In this document: positions 51,470 to 59,313 of the stretch, in pieces
How positions within the stretch are numbered: the stretch's first letter is position 1
Layout of the letters: the number at the start of each line of letters is the position of its first letter
Assembly (NCBI GenBank): GCA_016709305.1
Contig: JADJNA010000061.1
Span: 1 to 64,000, forward strand
Source: Candidatus Villigracilis saccharophilus
Lineage (GTDB): Bacteria; Chloroflexota; Anaerolineae; Anaerolineales; Villigracilaceae
Reading direction: 5' to 3'
Length of the DNA stretch: 64,000 nt
Made by a program: the position numbers and the translations under genes
Notes under the pieces: generated by a model
The model's input: the letters and a program-made list of their open reading frames with translations, nothing else
The model's database searches: none
Told to the model about the DNA's origin: nothing

Positions 51470-52487
51470 TTTTATTTTTTCCGTCTTCAAAGATCTCATA
51501 ATAACCTTTATCCAATTCGTCGTCGCTCAAGTGCGCATAGCGCTGCGTGACCTGAATATTGCTGTGACGCGCAAGCTCCTGCGCCAGCTTGAGATTGCCC
51601 GAACCGCGCAAAACCGTGGTAACAAAATAGTGCCGGAAAGAGTGGGGGGTGATCTTGCCGGCGGCATCCTTTCCAAGAATTTCCAAAACACGTTCTGCTA
51701 CGATATTTCTGCCGGTTGTCGGCGTGATCGGCTTGACCTTCTTTCCTGCGCCTTTATCGTGCCGTGAAAAGAGGGGCAGGGAAGCCAGTTGTTTTCCAGA
51801 AACGCCATCCAGCTGCGCGCGCAGTGATAGATAGTCCTTGATGGCTTTCATGGAACGCGTCGAAAATCGTACGACAGCCTGCTTATCGCCTTTGCCGATG
51901 ATCACAGCCCGTCCTTCGTTCCAATCCACGTCGCCGCGCCTGAGTTTGCAGGCTTCATGGACGCGCAAGCCTGTGTCCGCCAGCATGAGCAGAAAAGCCC
52001 GATCGCGCATTGCGCGTAGCTGTTCATTGGCGCCATCCCTGTCCTCAGTTGACAGATTTATATGCGAAGGTTCGCTGACATGGGCAAGTATTCGTTCGAT
52101 ACCTTCAGCCGGAAATTGCGGCAGGCGGATGCCAGGCCTGCGTGAGCGCTGGCGAATCAAGGTCCGCACACGCGAGATATTGACCTCAACGTAGCGCTCA
52201 GAATCCACGTATTCGTAAAAGCCTTTGACAGCCTGCATGTACAGGAATTCCGTGGCTGGCGCGAACACCTTGAGATACATGGCAAATGGCGAGATGATAT
52301 CTTCAGTGAGTTTTTCAATGGGGGTGTTGCGCGGATCCATCCATTTTTCTGTCAACACATCACAGAAAGCCTTGAGCGCATTTTTGTAGGCGCGCGCGGT
52401 GTGTTCGCTGCGTGAGAGCTTCACAACCTCAATATATTTTCCGATCACATCAGAGATCATCACAGGAGCGTCATTTTGCTTGGTCAT
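51459..52487 (-). CDS. Xer-like tyrosine recombinase
   Basis: A 342-residue site-specific recombinase. An N-terminal SAM-like core-binding domain (1-110, DVIGKYIEVVKLSRSEHTARAY) is followed by the catalytic domain with Arg in GLRVHEACKL, Lys in GKGDKQAVV, His-x-x-Arg in TPHSFRHYFV, a second His in ARHSNIQVT and the nucleophile Tyr in QRYAHLSDDE. This is the full R-K-H-R-H-Y set. ATG 52487 is used because a consensus -10 box ends eight bases before it; the ATG at 52496 would lie inside that box. The perfect dif-like palindrome at 52524..52551 directly in front makes a Xer role likely; no phage or transposon genes are nearby. Confidence 0.88.
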   Translation of the reverse strand: MTKQNDAPVMISDVIGKYIEVVKLSRSEHTARAYKNALKAFCDVLTEKWMDPRNTPIEKLTEDIISPFAMYLKVFAPATEFLYMQAVKGFYEYVDSERYVEVNISRVRTLIRQRSRRPGIRLPQFPAEGIERILAHVSEPSHINLSTEDRDGANEQLRAMRDRAFLLMLADTGLRVHEACKLRRGDVDWNEGRAVIIGKGDKQAVVRFSTRSMKAIKDYLSLRAQLDGVSGKQLASLPLFSRHDKGAGKKVKPITPTTGRNIVAERVLEILGKDAAGKITPHSFRHYFVTTVLRGSGNLKLAQELARHSNIQVTQRYAHLSDDELDKGYYEIFEDGKNKTTL

Positions 52488-52494
52488 ACCGATC

Positions 52495-52522
52495 ATTATA
52501 CGAATTAATCAGCTTTTGTCAA
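52495..52522 (-). promoter_or_regulatory. Consensus promoter of the recombinase gene (leaderless)
   Basis: Reverse strand TTGACA (52522..52517), 16-base spacer, TATAAT (52500..52495), both perfect hexamers. ATG 52487 starts seven bases later. Confidence 0.8.
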
Positions 52523-52523
52523 T

Positions 52524-52551
52524 GCTTTCGATAATAATACTTATCGAAAGC
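52524..52551. other. dif-like recombination site next to the recombinase
   Basis: Left arm GCTTTCGATAA, six-base centre TAATAC, right arm TTATCGAAAGC: two perfect 11-base arms around a 6-base spacer, the exact layout of Xer dif sites, including the inner ATAA/TTAT found in known dif. The pair T52523/A52552 extends it, and CTTTTG (52513..52518) with CAAAAG (52551..52556) adds an outer repeat. It abuts the -35 box of the recombinase gene. Confidence 0.7.
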
Positions 52552-52559
52552 AAAAGAGT

Positions 52560-52753
52560 TAATAAATGAAAAACGACGAAAGCGCCATCCTCACCCGCTC
52601 CCCTGCCCGCCTGCAATTTCAGATTAAAGATTGGAAGTTTGGGTCGGAAGCCTCGGTAAAAAAAACGAAAAGAGAATCTCGCAAAGCATTAATCCTTCCG
52701 AATTCATAATTCATCCTTTATTCTCCCTCTCTCCCCTGCCCCATGAAACCCCT
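52560..52753. other. Intergenic region, no gene seen
   Basis: About 190 bases rich in CT on the + strand, without a convincing open frame, hairpin or promoter. Confidence 0.4.
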
Positions 52754-54292
52754 TCATTTTCTCGTGATTGGCATCATCCTGCCCCGTCCAAACGACTTCG
52801 GGCTTATCTTCAACACTACGCCCATTTGCCAGCGTTTATGCTCCGCCGCGCGCATGGCGGCGTTACTTTGCGAGTCAAGCACAAGCCTCTCGATCTCTGG
52901 CGCAAGCGTTTCGTACTCGAACGGATCCACCTGATCAGGTCTTAATTCTGCGCTTGGCTTTCTCTTCATCACGAACTCAGGGATGACCGTGCCTTCCAGA
53001 TTGATCCATTTTGCAAGAGCGTACACTTCAGGTTTCGTCAGATCGCCCAGCGGACTGATCGCGCCTGCCATATCCCCATACAGTGTTGAATATCCCAAAG
53101 TTAGTTCGGTTTTATTGCTTGTGTTCAATAATAGCCCGCCAGTCTGGTTGACATAACTCATCAGGATGATCATCCTCAACCGTGCCTGGATATTTTCTCC
53201 GCCATTCCCGCCGCTTCGGTCCGGACCTAAAACCTGCTCAGCCGCCGAATGCATTTTCTCCAATTCGACCGTTTCAAATCCGATCCCCAGCCTTTGCGCC
53301 AGCTCGCGCGCAGACTCTGTCGAACGCGGATCTGTGTATCTTGATGGAATGGCAACCCCCAACACCCTTTCAGGTCCGGCCGCCTGCGCCGCAATCACAG
53401 CTGCAACCGACGAATCGATTCCACCGGAAAGACCGATCACGATACGTTTCTGTCCATTCTTATGGAAGAAATCATGAACGCCTAAAACCAACGCGTTGAA
53501 GATTTCCTCTTCTTGCAGATGTGACTGATTAACGAGCTTGCTCTCTCCCTTTGGGAAATCCACAATCGAAACATCTTCCTTGAACAGCGGTGATTGATGC
53601 AGCAGCTCCCCTGCCCCGGACAACGCAAAACACCCGCCGTCAAAGATCAATTCGTCATTGCCACCGACAAGGTCAACAAACGCGATTGGTAATCCCTGCC
53701 GGCGCGCGTGATACAGCCTGTTCTCCATCCCTCCCCTCTCATACGCTGCTGCGGACATGCATATCAGCAGCTCCGCGCCCATCCGCTTTAAATCCGCGCC
53801 CGGATGAACGGGATATTGTTGGTCCCACATATCTTCACAGATCAAGACGCCCAATTTATGCCCCGCGATCTCGATTGGCGGTAAAGTTTCCTTGCCGGGA
53901 ATGAACCAGCGCGGTTCGTAGAAAACATCATATACCGGCAGGAGCTGTTTGATCTGCGCGATCCTCTTTTCGCCGTGCTGGATCAGATAAGCAATGTTAT
54001 GCAATGCGGGGTGCTCAAGCCGGCTCTCTCCCGAAGGCGCAAATGACCCGACCAGCATGGGCGGCAATCCATTCGATTGATCCGCCAGGTCCTGAGTCGC
54101 TGCCTGCACCGCCTCCACAAAAGACGCGTCATACAAAATATCGCGCGGCGGATAACCCGAAACGGTCATCTCTGGAAAAACGATCAGGTCGGGTTTTTGG
54201 CTTTGGACCGAACGCGCCGCTTCCAGAATGCGCGCAACATTCCCGCCTAAATCGCCAACAGTTGTGTTGATCTGTGCAAGCGCAAGTCTCAT
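52754..54292 (-). CDS. nadE: Glutamine-dependent NAD+ synthetase
   Basis: A 512-residue two-domain enzyme. Residues 1-250 are a nitrilase-type glutaminase (Glu in IVFPEMTVSGYPPRD, Lys near QLLPVYDVFYEPRW, nucleophile Cys in VLICEDMWD) that releases ammonia. Residues 270-512 are the synthetase domain with the ATP loop IGLSGGIDSSVAAV and the downstream NTSNKTELTLGYSTLYGD and RPDQ segments; it amidates nicotinic acid adenine dinucleotide to NAD. Last gene of a leftward operon that begins with an NMNAT-like gene, so two sequential steps of NAD synthesis are encoded together. Starts 16 bases after the pyruvate-kinase-like gene. Confidence 0.93.
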   Translation of the reverse strand: MRLALAQINTTVGDLGGNVARILEAARSVQSQKPDLIVFPEMTVSGYPPRDILYDASFVEAVQAATQDLADQSNGLPPMLVGSFAPSGESRLEHPALHNIAYLIQHGEKRIAQIKQLLPVYDVFYEPRWFIPGKETLPPIEIAGHKLGVLICEDMWDQQYPVHPGADLKRMGAELLICMSAAAYERGGMENRLYHARRQGLPIAFVDLVGGNDELIFDGGCFALSGAGELLHQSPLFKEDVSIVDFPKGESKLVNQSHLQEEEIFNALVLGVHDFFHKNGQKRIVIGLSGGIDSSVAAVIAAQAAGPERVLGVAIPSRYTDPRSTESARELAQRLGIGFETVELEKMHSAAEQVLGPDRSGGNGGENIQARLRMIILMSYVNQTGGLLLNTSNKTELTLGYSTLYGDMAGAISPLGDLTKPEVYALAKWINLEGTVIPEFVMKRKPSAELRPDQVDPFEYETLAPEIERLVLDSQSNAAMRAAEHKRWQMGVVLKISPKSFGRGRMMPITRK

Positions 54293-54308
54293 AATATATC
54301 CACAGACG

Positions 54309-55202
54309 CTACTTGCTGGAGTCCGCGATAGCTTCCAGCAAATTTAACGCTTCGATCACAGAATCCCGTTTCAAGCAGACTTGATCGCCAAGCATGAACG
54401 TGCGGTATCCGATCTCCAGCAAAAACGCTACATCCCCGATATCCGCGCTGACCGGGACGGGCTGCCACGCCAGCGAATCGAAAATACGGCTCGCGGCAAT
54501 GGCCTTCTGATCGGCTTGAATGACTGTCTTCACCGCATCAATGATCATGTGCGGGCGCAGCACTTCCACATACAAGTCTCCGCGCGCCGCCATCAGACGG
54601 CCATGCTGTGCGCCGTGCCTCTTTGCAAAATCCAGCCCGCGTTGAGTTTCTATTTTCAAGACAACTTCCGCACCTGGTAATAAGCTCTTGACTTCCCCCA
54701 CATCGTCTGCGGATTCCACATACGAGAGCATCACCTTGCTCATCCCCATTTCTTTCATCGCAGAGAGGTATGCTTTATCTATATCAGTGAGAGTGCCTTC
54801 TATTTCAAACGAAGGATGCATAATGTTGACAGACTCACCTGGTCCGATCATGCGGCGCGGACCGTCCTCCAAAATAATTCTGTCGCCGTCAACCGCCGCG
54901 ATGCGCGCGCGTTCATTGCCGTCTGAGAAATAGGCGTCCACAGGTGTGTTGACTTTTATTTTATGGCTCAACCTGATCTCAGTGAACGGAGGCATGGCCG
55001 CACCGACCACGCGTAACTGCCGCCCTTTCAAATCCACCCACACCGGCTGCTTATATTTTCCCAAAAGGTCCAACGCCTCGCGTGGACCAGTCCGGAGCGG
55101 CATGACCGTATTCAAACGGAATCCCGCCACAAGCGGATGCCGCGCAACTTCATCAAGGAATGCCGCGTAAGGCGGCGTGGTAACAATGGCGGATATTTTC
55201 AT
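54309..55202 (-). CDS. Short pyruvate-kinase-like barrel protein
   Basis: A 297-residue protein resembling pyruvate kinase without the C-terminal regulatory domain. Matching segments, in order, are GFRLNTVMPL (family RLN-x-S), WVDLKGRQLRV (D-x-K-G-x-x-x-R), LTDIDKAYLSAMKEMG (the lt-kD helix), LKIETQRGLDF (K-I-E) and LMAARGDLYVEV (ARGDL). Substrate and metal residues are thus largely kept. Normal pyruvate kinase has about 470 residues. Position inside the NAD operon suggests a role tied to NAD or phosphoribosyl metabolism rather than glycolysis (inference). Starts at ATG 55202, with no clear ribosome-binding site. Confidence 0.75.
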   Translation of the reverse strand: MKISAIVTTPPYAAFLDEVARHPLVAGFRLNTVMPLRTGPREALDLLGKYKQPVWVDLKGRQLRVVGAAMPPFTEIRLSHKIKVNTPVDAYFSDGNERARIAAVDGDRIILEDGPRRMIGPGESVNIMHPSFEIEGTLTDIDKAYLSAMKEMGMSKVMLSYVESADDVGEVKSLLPGAEVVLKIETQRGLDFAKRHGAQHGRLMAARGDLYVEVLRPHMIIDAVKTVIQADQKAIAASRIFDSLAWQPVPVSADIGDVAFLLEIGYRTFMLGDQVCLKRDSVIEALNLLEAIADSSK

Positions 55203-55248
55203 ATATTTTCGTTGGGGTGACTCGCGAACCCGCCCCTGTTGAAAATTT

Positions 55249-56235
55249 TTACAGCTTCAAAGTTGTCCCGCAGAAACCACATTTGAACATCCCATCCGCG
55301 CGGACAGGGATTGGTGCGCCGCAACGCGGGCAGATCATCTCGATCGGCTTGCTGACTTGCTCCACTTTGGCATTATCCTGCCTTGCGCGCATGTTCTCTT
55401 GAAAATCGCCAAAGTAACCCCATGAACGTGCCACCAGTCCCATGGCATAATCCACCGCACGCTGTTCATCTTCAATATGGAATATCTTTTGTGCGCCGAT
55501 GGCCTTTGACCATTGTGCGTCGATCTTGTCGCCTTTTTTGCCGCCGGGTCGGCGCAGGAACCAGGTGTTCCATTTCTGGGTCACCTTCTGCCACTCATCG
55601 ATCGAATCAATGCCACCTGTCAGCCAATCCTTTATACCGCCGCCCTCTTCTTCACCAAGATAATGCTTCACTTGCGCAGCCGGTATCTTGGCATGCATGT
55701 TAATGTCGCCGAACACAATAAGAAAAGGAGCTTCCTGCGCATTGGGAGTCTGCACATGCGTATTGACCCAATGCGCGAACAAGCCGTACGACTCAGGCGC
55801 ATCCCCTCCCCCGCCCTCGCCATACAGTGCGCCGAGCAATTGTTCAAGATCATATCCGCTGGCGAAGGATGTGACTTGCAGCGGCCATCGATCCACGCCG
55901 GCGTCGCCGATCGCGGCGAAACAAATTTCGGTGTCAGGGCGGTATTGCGCCAGTGTGTTGAACAGCAAGGGCAAACGGTCGAATATCTCGGCGGGCCAGG
56001 ACGACATGGAGCCCGTCACATCAATTGCCACGATCAACGGATTTGTGGACTCCGTGCTGACGATCTTCTTCGGGTCGATGATCTTTTCATTCGGTCCGCT
56101 TTTTCCCTGATACGTGCGCGGACCCGCCGCCTTTGCCCTCTCCGCCGAGGCAATGCGCGCAGGCGCCGCCGCAGGGCTGTATTGATATTTTGCCGAACCA
56201 GACCATCCGCTTGTGTCATCATCCCATGAATACAT
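55249..56235 (-). CDS. VWA-domain protein with C-terminal zinc ribbon
   Basis: A 328-residue protein. Residues 60-240 are a von Willebrand A domain with the metal site VAIDVTGSMSSWP (D-x-T-x-S). The N-terminal 55 residues are polar (DDDTSGWSGSAKYQY). The C-terminus has two CxxC pairs (ICPRCGAPIPVR, FKCGFCGTTLKL), a zinc ribbon. No signal peptide, so cytosolic. VWA proteins usually act in assembling or metal-loading complexes. It sits 17 bases after the NMNAT gene and 46 before the pyruvate-kinase-like gene in the NAD operon, with AAAGGAG at its ATG; the link to NAD metabolism is unexplained. Confidence 0.8.
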   Translation of the reverse strand: MYSWDDDTSGWSGSAKYQYSPAAAPARIASAERAKAAGPRTYQGKSGPNEKIIDPKKIVSTESTNPLIVAIDVTGSMSSWPAEIFDRLPLLFNTLAQYRPDTEICFAAIGDAGVDRWPLQVTSFASGYDLEQLLGALYGEGGGGDAPESYGLFAHWVNTHVQTPNAQEAPFLIVFGDINMHAKIPAAQVKHYLGEEEGGGIKDWLTGGIDSIDEWQKVTQKWNTWFLRRPGGKKGDKIDAQWSKAIGAQKIFHIEDEQRAVDYAMGLVARSWGYFGDFQENMRARQDNAKVEQVSKPIEMICPRCGAPIPVRADGMFKCGFCGTTLKL

Positions 56236-56252
56236 TTTGCACTCCTTTGAAG

Positions 56253-56804
56253 TTATTCGACGATTGTCGTTAAAGCCAATGTTTCCAATCCAAATTCCTG
56301 GCGGAATCTTACATCCAACTTTTTGTCATGAATGTAAAGCGCGCATCTTTCCTCGACCCAGGCCTGCCAGCCCTCGCCGCGCGCCATCATCGCCCGCACC
56401 ATTGTCCCGTCCGCACGCACCTGTTCTTCGGACGGGATCAGCTCGACAGGCCGCAGGATGCGATAGTCATTCCGCAGCAGATTCGCCACGTACGGATTAT
56501 CCGTCACGAAGAGATCAATATCACCAAATAGATCCAGCACCAGCATCCGCCAGCGCGGACCGTCATCCAGATCAGGGACGGGGATCAAAGTGTAGTTGTC
56601 GCGTCCATACAGCGCGAGACGCAGCATGTCCTGGGTTTCTTCAAGGGTAAAGGGATTGCGCGCATTGTAGCGGTTGGAAGAGCCAATGCCGATATAGGCC
56701 TGGTCGGCATTCGCGCAAAGCGCGCGTAAAACAACCGCCTGCCCAATATGGACAGGTTTCCAGCGCGCGATCATGCCGATCTTTTTGAAATGTTGGCCGG
56801 GCAT
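56253..56804 (-). CDS. NMN adenylyltransferase-like nucleotidyltransferase
   Basis: A 183-residue protein of the archaeal NadM-like group. The start of the core, GMIARWKPVHIGQAVVLRAL, matches GRFQPVHNGHL of NMNAT, but the second His of the HxGH motif is Gln (HIGQ). The GIGSSNRYNARNPFTLEETQDML segment and the ISGT-like IPSEEQVRADGTMVRAMM are conserved. It would join ATP to NMN or nicotinate mononucleotide. ATG 56804 is six bases after TATAAT (56816..56811) and has no ribosome-binding site, so it may be leaderless; a second in-frame ATG is ten codons on. First gene of the NAD operon. Confidence 0.8.
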   Translation of the reverse strand: MPGQHFKKIGMIARWKPVHIGQAVVLRALCANADQAYIGIGSSNRYNARNPFTLEETQDMLRLALYGRDNYTLIPVPDLDDGPRWRMLVLDLFGDIDLFVTDNPYVANLLRNDYRILRPVELIPSEEQVRADGTMVRAMMARGEGWQAWVEERCALYIHDKKLDVRFRQEFGLETLALTTIVE

Positions 56805-56852
56805 TTGGCGATTATATCGTAATCAAATAATGTGGATGCGCCGTTTAATGAC

Positions 56853-56887
56853 ACAATCCCCAGTTCAAAAATTTGACTGGGGATTGT
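56853..56887. promoter_or_regulatory. Hairpin after the Lys-rich peptide gene
   Basis: ACAATCCCCAGT pairs with ACTGGGGATTGT (perfect 12 bases). No T tract on either side. Confidence 0.5.
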
Positions 56888-56913
56888 AAATATACTTGCT
56901 CACTTCCAGCGGA

Positions 56914-56991
56914 CTACTTCTTCGGAGGCGCGGGCTTCTCTTTCTTCTTCTTTTTCTTTTCCTTGTTCTTGCCTTGTTCCTTGTTTGCCAT
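56914..56991 (-). CDS. Very small Lys-rich protein (25 residues)
   Basis: Read leftward from ATG 56991 with AAAGGAG six bases upstream, it encodes a 25-residue peptide starting MANKEQGKNKEK, with a run of six Lys, and ending PAPPKK. Over half the residues are Lys or Glu. It is expected to be unstructured and to bind nucleic acid, ribosomes or membranes. The ribosome-binding site is one of the best in the region, which argues that it is translated. It is not part of an evident operon; the NMNAT promoter lies 100 bases further left. Confidence 0.6.
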   Translation of the reverse strand: MANKEQGKNKEKKKKKKEKPAPPKK

Positions 56992-57148
56992 GGTTAGCTC
57001 CTTTCCAAGATCAAACCGGTTGACCCTTGAACAAAATGTGTTAAGTCTTCGCGCACAGCAAAGACGCCGACAAACTCTTTACATCAAGTCAAATTATACA
57101 CCAGCCCTCTCGACGCGCAGCGTTCATCCTTCAGAACTCATCCTTTCC

Positions 57149-57955
57149 CTACCATACTCCCGCTGCTTCCTTCACCATCTCGCGCGGATGTAACGTGATC
57201 GCATCTTTCTTACAACTTACCCTGCATACCCCGCAGCCATAACAGGCCGTCGGGTCGATCATGACCTTCTTGTTATTGGAAGAATAGCGTATCGCGCCGT
57301 ACTGGCATTGGCGCATGCACAGGCGGCAGCCATTGCACGCATCCATTGACACGCCCGCCACCCACTCCGCGCGGAACATGACCGGGTAGTCCTTGCGCGC
57401 GTGCGTCATGCGGTATGCCATACAGTCCTGGTCGCAGTTGCACAATCCGCCGATGAATGGTGTCTTGAACGTCCACACCGAATGCACCAATCCTTCCTTA
57501 TCAAGACCGCGGATCGACTCCAACGCCTCTTCTTTGGAGAGGGTTTCAAGGCTGAACGAATCGTCGAGTGCGTCCATCAACTCCTGATCCATGGTCAAGC
57601 CGTAGCAGTAACGCGCGTTCATGTTGCCTGTCGTCACGCGCCGGCACACGCACGGCAGTCGCACCGCCCCCTGCACCATGTCGAAGATCTTTTCTACATC
57701 TTCCATCGGCACCACCTGGCCGTAATGATCCTGTTTTTGCATGTGGGTCAAGACCGGCTTGGCGAGTCTCATCAGCGGCGTCTTGCGGATTTTGTCCAGT
57801 TGCTTAATGCTCTTCGGCACACGCTTGTCGAATCCGTTCAGGAACTCAGCCGCGTATTCGCGCCGCTTGTTTTGATCCAGCAAGTCTTTGGAGTAATTCT
57901 CCATGGTCAGATACCACTTCTCCCCTTCCCCGTGCTGAGTACAGAATTCACACAT
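57149..57955 (-). CDS. Iron-sulfur protein with two C-terminal [4Fe-4S] ferredoxin motifs
   Basis: A 268-residue protein. The C-terminal domain has CNGCRLCMRQCQYGAI and CYGCGVCRVSCKKDAI, the two CxxCxxCxxxC sets of a bacterial-type ferredoxin. The N-terminus begins MCEFCTQHG, and the middle has more Cys (LPCVCRRVTTGNMNARYC and LCNCDQDC), so a further metal or cluster site is likely. Redox role without known partner; similar proteins occur in Chloroflexota and other anaerobes. AGGAGG precedes ATG 57955. No transmembrane segment. Alone in its transcript as far as seen. Confidence 0.82.
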   Translation of the reverse strand: MCEFCTQHGEGEKWYLTMENYSKDLLDQNKRREYAAEFLNGFDKRVPKSIKQLDKIRKTPLMRLAKPVLTHMQKQDHYGQVVPMEDVEKIFDMVQGAVRLPCVCRRVTTGNMNARYCYGLTMDQELMDALDDSFSLETLSKEEALESIRGLDKEGLVHSVWTFKTPFIGGLCNCDQDCMAYRMTHARKDYPVMFRAEWVAGVSMDACNGCRLCMRQCQYGAIRYSSNNKKVMIDPTACYGCGVCRVSCKKDAITLHPREMVKEAAGVW

Positions 57956-57980
57956 ACGCGCCTCCTGATGGATTGCATGA

Positions 57981-58030
57981 TGTCATTGCGAGGCGCTGCT
58001 CTTCGTCGCGGCAGCCTCACGTTCCGATCA
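57981..58030. repeat. CATTGCGAGG interspersed repeat
   Basis: GTCATTGCGAGGCGCTGC followed by CGTCGCGGCAGCCTCACG. Further copy of the dispersed family. The remaining gap to 58333 has no gene; it contains the spacer motif at 58291..58306. Confidence 0.55.
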
Positions 58031-58290
58031 GTATAGTCAATGCGTACTTAATCACCAAGTGACATTTCTCCCCCATTCATTTTTTACTGTCATCTTTTTA
58101 ATCCACAACCCGCCGATTTTTCTCGCTCTACCTGTTCCCCGTTCCCGCATCCTCGCTGATTCATCGCCCCCCTGTGCCAAGACTCTCTCAGCAAGGGGAA
58201 TAAAAAAACAGTTCCAAATGTTTTCCATTCAGAACCGTTTTTCAGAATGAGATCATTTTTCAACTTCGTGACGGTCCGCCCTTTGCACTC

Positions 58291-58306
58291 CTATTTATCG
58301 GTAGGC
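58291..58306 (-). repeat. Spacer end motif, cassette array copy 1
   Basis: Reverse strand GCCTACCGATAAATAG, 27 bases after the stop of the CPBP gene. Related motifs follow the next genes at 59227, 59997 and 63210. Confidence 0.5.
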
Positions 58307-58333
58307 ACGGTTTAATTGTACATGATATTCTTT

Positions 58334-58999
58334 CTACGCAAGATTATTCAAGAAATGAACAATCACGCCACCTAAGACCGAATTGCCACGATTGACCGCA
58401 TAACCACATAACAACCCGATTAAGAATATTGAAACTGCGCCATCAAGTCTGGTCATATTTGAAATAAAACTACCCATGAAAAACCAACCTGGAATATGCA
58501 ATACGACAAACATTAACGACGATATGAGATTGGACTTTAAAAACGTGTGTGTTTCTTGAAGATTGCCCATCAAGCCACCACGCAATAGAAATTCTTCAAA
58601 AACAGGTGAAATGAGCAATACATTAGCTAACCCATAGTCAACCTGTGTTGGAAATATCGAACTGCCATTTAGGTAACTTTGAGCAATTCCTAGAAAAGCA
58701 ACACCAAAACCAATACCTGCACCCCATAAAAGCCATTGTTTGTAGTTTGAAAAATTCAGCACTTGTCCAAAATTGCGCCCAGATAACCTAATGAGCCAGA
58801 AAGAGGGTAGTATCCATATCAACAGTTTTGCTGTTGTCCAATAAATGAAACTGCCGAGTTCTGTTTCGCTCACAACCTTATCAATCTGGATTTTGAAAAG
58901 CCAAACAATAATCCAAAAAAATATTATCACGCCGAATGCGAGGTAAGTTTGTTTGACAATCCTGTTGGAATTCGCAATATTTTGTTCGGCTATCATCAT
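58334..58999 (-). CDS. CPBP family intramembrane metalloprotease (cassette region)
   Basis: A 221-residue, AT-rich gene product with six or seven helices. EEFLLRGGLMGNL is the EE-x3-R motif, VVLHIPGWFF supplies the His, and HFLNNLA the C-terminal His/Asn. Shorter than the family member at 37152..37991 and of different codon use. Such proteases are frequent cargo of mobile gene cassettes. ATG 58999 has no strong ribosome-binding site. Its role is unknown. Confidence 0.82.
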   Translation of the reverse strand: MMIAEQNIANSNRIVKQTYLAFGVIIFFWIIVWLFKIQIDKVVSETELGSFIYWTTAKLLIWILPSFWLIRLSGRNFGQVLNFSNYKQWLLWGAGIGFGVAFLGIAQSYLNGSSIFPTQVDYGLANVLLISPVFEEFLLRGGLMGNLQETHTFLKSNLISSLMFVVLHIPGWFFMGSFISNMTRLDGAVSIFLIGLLCGYAVNRGNSVLGGVIVHFLNNLA

Positions 59000-59021
59000 C
59001 TTTTTTGATTGGGAAGGAAGT

Positions 59022-59242
59022 GCCTAACTACCTGTTCAGCAGGGGTTTTGTTGCCCCGCATGCGGATCCTATCTCAGCGCGGACCTGAATACCATACCAT
59101 CTCGCTCGAAACCTCCACCACACCATTTCCACCGCCGATCTTCCTCCTCCAAGTCCGACAGCTCGATCGTCGCATTTGGAGGATTGCGAGGCATCCCGCT
59201 TCGCGGGACGGAGGGGGCGTAAACTGCTGTTAATCGGTAGGC
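59022..59242 (-). repeat. attC-like spacer, cassette array
   Basis: Reverse strand begins GCCTACCGATTAACAGCAG and ends CTGCTGAACAGGTA-GTTAGGC. The ends GCCTACC and GTTAGGC are near inverted repeats; GTTAGGC fits the integron core GTTRRRY, and inner CAGCAG/CTGCTG can pair. The 221-base interior has a GGGACGGAGGGGGC palindrome-like repeat. Candidate attC, not verified. Confidence 0.45.
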
Positions 59243-59313
59243 GAGCTTTTTACAATAAGGTGACATTGCGATTCAATGGTTTTCTCGCTAATTTGCATTC
59301 TCAGATTGAAGCG

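Noticed and set aside
51459..52556. Prophage or integrative element ending at the recombinase
   Set aside because: No phage, plasmid or conjugation genes, no tRNA and no direct repeats nearby; the genes on both sides are ordinary.
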